Shown here piece by piece: positions 61,053 through 64,000 of a DNA stretch of 64,000 nucleotides. The position numbers and the translations under genes were made by a program. The notes below the pieces were generated by a model. The model worked only from the letters and a program-made list of their open reading frames with translations, made no database searches and was not told the origin of the DNA. Position 1 is the first letter of the stretch. Each line of letters opens with the position of its first letter. Source of the DNA: JBKBII01 sp046299415 (GTDB lineage: Bacteria; Pseudomonadota; Gammaproteobacteria; Ectothiorhodospirales; Ectothiorhodospiraceae); the NCBI GenBank assembly GCA_046299415.1, contig JBKBII010000004.1, positions 186,001-250,000 of the forward strand. Reading direction: 5' to 3'.

Positions 61053-63232
61053 TGATCGGACGGCGACTGCGTGTGCTCGCATTGCGGATTCGGGCGTTGT
61101 GGCGGGCGTCGTCTGGCGCCCCGATGTCGGATCAGGACGCGTCTGACGACGGCTTTCCCGAGGTGCCTGATCCGACGGAGACCGGGCCGGGGCAGCGAGC
61201 TGACGCCGATTCGCGTTTTGATCTCGGTGCTGCAACCGCCATGGAGTGGGCGTGGCGGGAACTGTTTACGAATGATTTCTGGGCGGTCGTTGATCGCGCT
61301 GCGCGGCGCACTGTCGAGGGTGACGACGAGCGCCACGCCGAAGCGAGTGACGCGATTCGTCCCGGTGTCGTTTTGCATTGTGACGTTGCGCGGTTGGATT
61401 CCGAGCACACCACTGTGCTCGATGCCTGGGTCCGATGTCGTGCCCGCGAAGGCGTACATGTCGAGGTTCGGGATTGGCGCGACGAAGGATCTTGCGTCGA
61501 TCAGGCGGATGCATCAGTCCTCCGCGGCGAGGAGTGGCGGATCGATGTGCTGGCGTTCGATGGCTCGTTGAATCGCGGGCGTTCGATGGTCGAGGTGGCG
61601 GATGCGGCGCGGCGCGATTGCGCATCGGGTACTTTGTGGGTCGTCGCAGATTTTCTGTGCCCTGACCCCGAACTTGTTGCGGCGCAAGGATATGGTGCGG
61701 TGGACCAGGTGCTCGATCGTATTGCCGAGCGAGCAGGCTTCGAACGCATCGCGTCGTTGAGAATTGGCGACGCCATGAATCGAGTGCCCCCGGCGAATGA
61801 TCGCTTGGCGGTCATGGCTCAGGACAGCGACAGTGAGGTTGCAGCCGCAAACCGGATGGCCAACCGCGGCGAGACGGCGGAAATGGCCGACCGTGCTTCA
61901 GCGCCGACCACTGCTCTCGACGCGCGTCAACACGCCGACGTGCGTGGCGGAACGGGAGGCCGGACGCGGAGGGCCTCGTCGGTTAGCCCGCAAGCCGTAG
62001 CTTGCAACGACGAGATCGGCGCGGCCGGAGCAGTACAGGAAAGGGAGTCGACAGTCGGATTCGTGCTGACGGTACGCGTCTATCGCCGTGCGCCGCAGCG
62101 TTGGGAGGTGGCCGATGCGCGTCGCATCGCGCCCGATCGGCTGCACGACCTGTTCAAGCGCGTATTCCATGCGCCGATGTCGGATGCTGAATGGGAATGG
62201 AAGTACGGCGCCGGCCGTGGACAGGGAATCGTCGCATTGGAGGCGGGGCGAGTCGTCGCCCATTACGGTGGACTGTGGCGGCGCATCGAGTGCCTGGGGC
62301 GGCCCGGTTGGGCGGTGCAGGTCGGCGACGTGATGGTGGCGCAGGATCGTCGTGGCGTTTTGGTGCGTGAGGGGCCGTTTGCGCGTTGCGCCAAGACCTT
62401 CGCGGAGCAGTATCTGCTGCATTGTGATCTCGGTTTTGGTTTTCCCAACGCTCGTGCGATGAAAGTGGCCGAGCGCCTTGGCCTGTACGCGCCGGTTGAT
62501 CGTATCAGTCTATTGCGCTGGTCTGCGCCATCAATGCAGACGCGCCCGTCACGGACCACATGGGATTCGAGAATGTGGCAGTGTGTCGATTGGAGCTGGG
62601 ATCCGGAGCACGAGCGTGTGCGTGGACGCATCAATCGTTTGTGGCAACTCATGCGCCGGGATCTACGAGGAGCAGTGTGTGGTGTGCGTGACATCGAGCA
62701 TCTGTTATGGCGCTACGCCCGGCGACCTGGTTACAGCTATCAGGCGACTTTCATTCGTCACCGCTGGACGCGACGCGATCTTGCGCTCGTGATTTGGACG
62801 CGGCGCGGCGATGAAGTCGAATGGCTCGATTATGTCGGCTCGCCGGGGCACATCAAACGTGCCGCAGAGGCTCTGCTGGAACATTGTTGTCGGGCCGACG
62901 AGTCCGCGCCGAGGGGTGTTCGGGACGACGCGACGTTGACATCATCGTTTAGTGATCAGAGTACGGCTGTGCGATCGTTGTTCATGTGGGCGAGTGGTGC
63001 TGTCGTGTCAGCCTGCGTAGTGCCGCCGCGCGCCGAGGCGCTAACAGTGCGTCCACCCGTGGATCGCTCAGGTGAAGGGGCGCAAGTCACCGGGGTTGAC
63101 GCGGCCGCGAGTGCGCCCGAGGTTTTGCCGCTGGATGTATTGATCCCGATCAGTGTGTGGTCGCGACCGCAGTATCCGGAACGGGTGCGAGGGCGCTGGT
63201 GGTTGACGGGGGGCGATACTGACTTTCGCTGA
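61049..63232 (+). CDS. Two-domain protein: methyltransferase-like N-terminus plus GNAT acyltransferase
   Basis: A 727-residue protein coupled to wzt by ATGA. Residues about 55-245 follow a class I SAM-methyltransferase layout (AWVRCRAREGVHVEVRD, IDVLAFDGSLNRGRSMVEVADAARRD, GTLWVVADFLCPDPEL, AERAGFERIASL), but the glycine-rich SAM motif I is degenerate. A low-complexity linker covers 255-335. Residues about 355-520 form a GNAT domain (LHDLFKRVFHAPMSDAEWEWKYG, GIVALEAGRVVAHYGGLW, VQVGDVMVAQDRRG, FGFPNARAMKVAERLG), continuing into a C-terminal part of unclear fold. Location suggests glycan modification or capping, which is inference. Confidence 0.7.
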   Translation: MMIGRRLRVLALRIRALWRASSGAPMSDQDASDDGFPEVPDPTETGPGQRADADSRFDLGAATAMEWAWRELFTNDFWAVVDRAARRTVEGDDERHAEASDAIRPGVVLHCDVARLDSEHTTVLDAWVRCRAREGVHVEVRDWRDEGSCVDQADASVLRGEEWRIDVLAFDGSLNRGRSMVEVADAARRDCASGTLWVVADFLCPDPELVAAQGYGAVDQVLDRIAERAGFERIASLRIGDAMNRVPPANDRLAVMAQDSDSEVAAANRMANRGETAEMADRASAPTTALDARQHADVRGGTGGRTRRASSVSPQAVACNDEIGAAGAVQERESTVGFVLTVRVYRRAPQRWEVADARRIAPDRLHDLFKRVFHAPMSDAEWEWKYGAGRGQGIVALEAGRVVAHYGGLWRRIECLGRPGWAVQVGDVMVAQDRRGVLVREGPFARCAKTFAEQYLLHCDLGFGFPNARAMKVAERLGLYAPVDRISLLRWSAPSMQTRPSRTTWDSRMWQCVDWSWDPEHERVRGRINRLWQLMRRDLRGAVCGVRDIEHLLWRYARRPGYSYQATFIRHRWTRRDLALVIWTRRGDEVEWLDYVGSPGHIKRAAEALLEHCCRADESAPRGVRDDATLTSSFSDQSTAVRSLFMWASGAVVSACVVPPRAEALTVRPPVDRSGEGAQVTGVDAAASAPEVLPLDVLIPISVWSRPQYPERVRGRWWLTGGDTDFR

Positions 63233-63651
63233 TCTCGGGGCCAGCTCGTCGTCGTATTGGGGCTGCGATGGGGACGCGCCGCCGTCGCGTTGCTTATGCA
63301 CCAACGGGGTGATCGTCTTGTTTCGGACGATGCTTCGAGTCGTAGATGACCTGTTGTGTCGTGGGGCTCGATCGAGCTGGCGAGACCGGCTTTCGCGAAA
63401 CTCGGTGTGTACGCGGTAAGCCTTGTTCTTGCGAGGGTTCGGCTTCGATTGCCGTGCCCGGATTGATACGCCGCCGGGTCAATGACGAGCGACACGCGTT
63501 GGCGTCGTCGTGTTGCCTGTATCGCCATCGATGTAGTGGACATCGTCATTGGATGTCGACTGTGCTGGCGGTGGTCATGGCGGCGGGGTTGGCGACGAAG
63601 GGCCGACGCGAGTCGCTGAATCGAATTTGTCTTCAGATATCGGGATCGATC
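63233..63651. other. Intergenic, no gene seen
   Basis: About 420 bases after the methyltransferase/GNAT gene. No protein-like frame, hairpin with T-run, or repeat was recognised. Confidence 0.4.
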
Positions 63652-64000
63652 ATGAGTGAGCCGTTTTTCCCTGATCTTCAGGCCGCGGTGCTTGACGCGA
63701 TGACGCAACGCAATCGAGCTGCGCTGGAGTCCGCGACGCTTCGTTTTCAAGTGGCCATTCAGGCGATGGGCAGGGTTACGCCTGTGGGGGCGTCACGTGT
63801 CGCCGTGTTCGAATCCTTGCTGGCAGTGTTTGATGCGCAGATTCACGGAAGCGCTGATGCCGCAACGCAGGCGACGGTGGCACTCGTCGGAGCGATCAAG
63901 GCATTGCCTTCGGTGGATCCAGCCGAGGTTGACGAAGGTGGTTGGCTGGAGCCTTCTCTGGCGCTGAATGTGGCGAGGCACTTGCGGGCCGCGTCACCTT
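63652..64000 (+). CDS. Unidentified gene, 3' end outside window
   Basis: An ATG at 63652 opens a frame that stays open to the window edge (116 codons visible). The product starts SEPFFPDLQAAVLDAM and is predicted to be helical and Ala-rich, with no signal peptide. No domain is recognised. Codon composition (G/C at third positions) and lack of stops favour a real gene. With the preceding polysaccharide genes a glycan-related role is possible but unsupported. Confidence 0.55.
   Translation, partial: MSEPFFPDLQAAVLDAMTQRNRAALESATLRFQVAIQAMGRVTPVGASRVAVFESLLAVFDAQIHGSADAATQATVALVGAIKALPSVDPAEVDEGGWLEPSLALNVARHLRAASP

Overview
This is a chromosomal stretch of a GC-rich gammaproteobacterium. The lineage evidence is the mlaFEDCB-murA-hisG-hisD-hisC neighbourhood, a complete type II secretion cluster in the gspE-F-G-H-I-J-K-L-M-N-D order known from the Xanthomonas xps locus, a lipoprotein secretin, FolE2, a short-form HisG, and Gram-negative envelope genes throughout. 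I cannot name a genus; a member of or near the Xanthomonadales/Nevskiales/Chromatiales is my best guess. I saw no insertion sequence, prophage, CRISPR array or rRNA operon. By summing gaps by hand, roughly 18 to 19 percent of the window is non-coding, which is high for a free-living gammaproteobacterium.

Layout. 1-865: end of a probable glycosyltransferase. 958-5420 (minus): dxs, queD, folE2 and a double cupin, i.e. isoprenoid and pterin/queuosine genes. 5794-10183: hisN, a DUF2322-like gene, an argA with a large insertion and a membrane-anchored DUF192 protein. 10746-14778: a copper-chaperone-like HMA protein, ilvD, and a MotY/OmpA-like protein. 15036-19373: a probable iron-uptake operon (TonB-dependent receptor, PepSY-type membrane protein with a propeller-like periplasmic segment, membrane-tethered FAD/2Fe-2S reductase) behind a candidate Fur box. 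19484-25903: hemL, a small Cys-motif protein, ispG and pnp. 26588-31276: a membrane protein, an FGE-sulfatase-fold protein, folD and a diguanylate cyclase. 31732-32600: four tRNAs (Pro-Arg-His-Lys). 33632-37624: the Mla phospholipid-transport operon. 38090-44498: murA, hisG, a DAHP synthase, hisD and hisC. 44664-47314: a second GGDEF protein and a WcaJ-type sugar-phosphate transferase. 47443-58463: the type II secretion system. 58537-63232: an ABC polysaccharide exporter (Wzm/Wzt) and a two-domain methyltransferase-like/GNAT protein. The window ends inside an unidentified gene.

How the genes work together: much of the window serves the envelope (Mla lipid trafficking, MurA, T2SS, polysaccharide export, a WcaJ homologue) and anabolic housekeeping (His, Arg, branched-chain, aromatic, folate, haem, isoprenoid). 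Two gene sets look least routine: the iron-reduction operon, and the Wzt plus methyltransferase/GNAT pair, which may form a chain-capping and cap-recognition system. A window-wide peculiarity is that several normally compact enzymes (ArgA, MlaF, Dxs, a GGDEF protein, Wzt, the MotY-like protein) carry long low-complexity insertions or tails. Start regions of murA, the FGE-fold gene, hisC and wzm carry short overlapping ORFs, two of them created by local sequence duplication.
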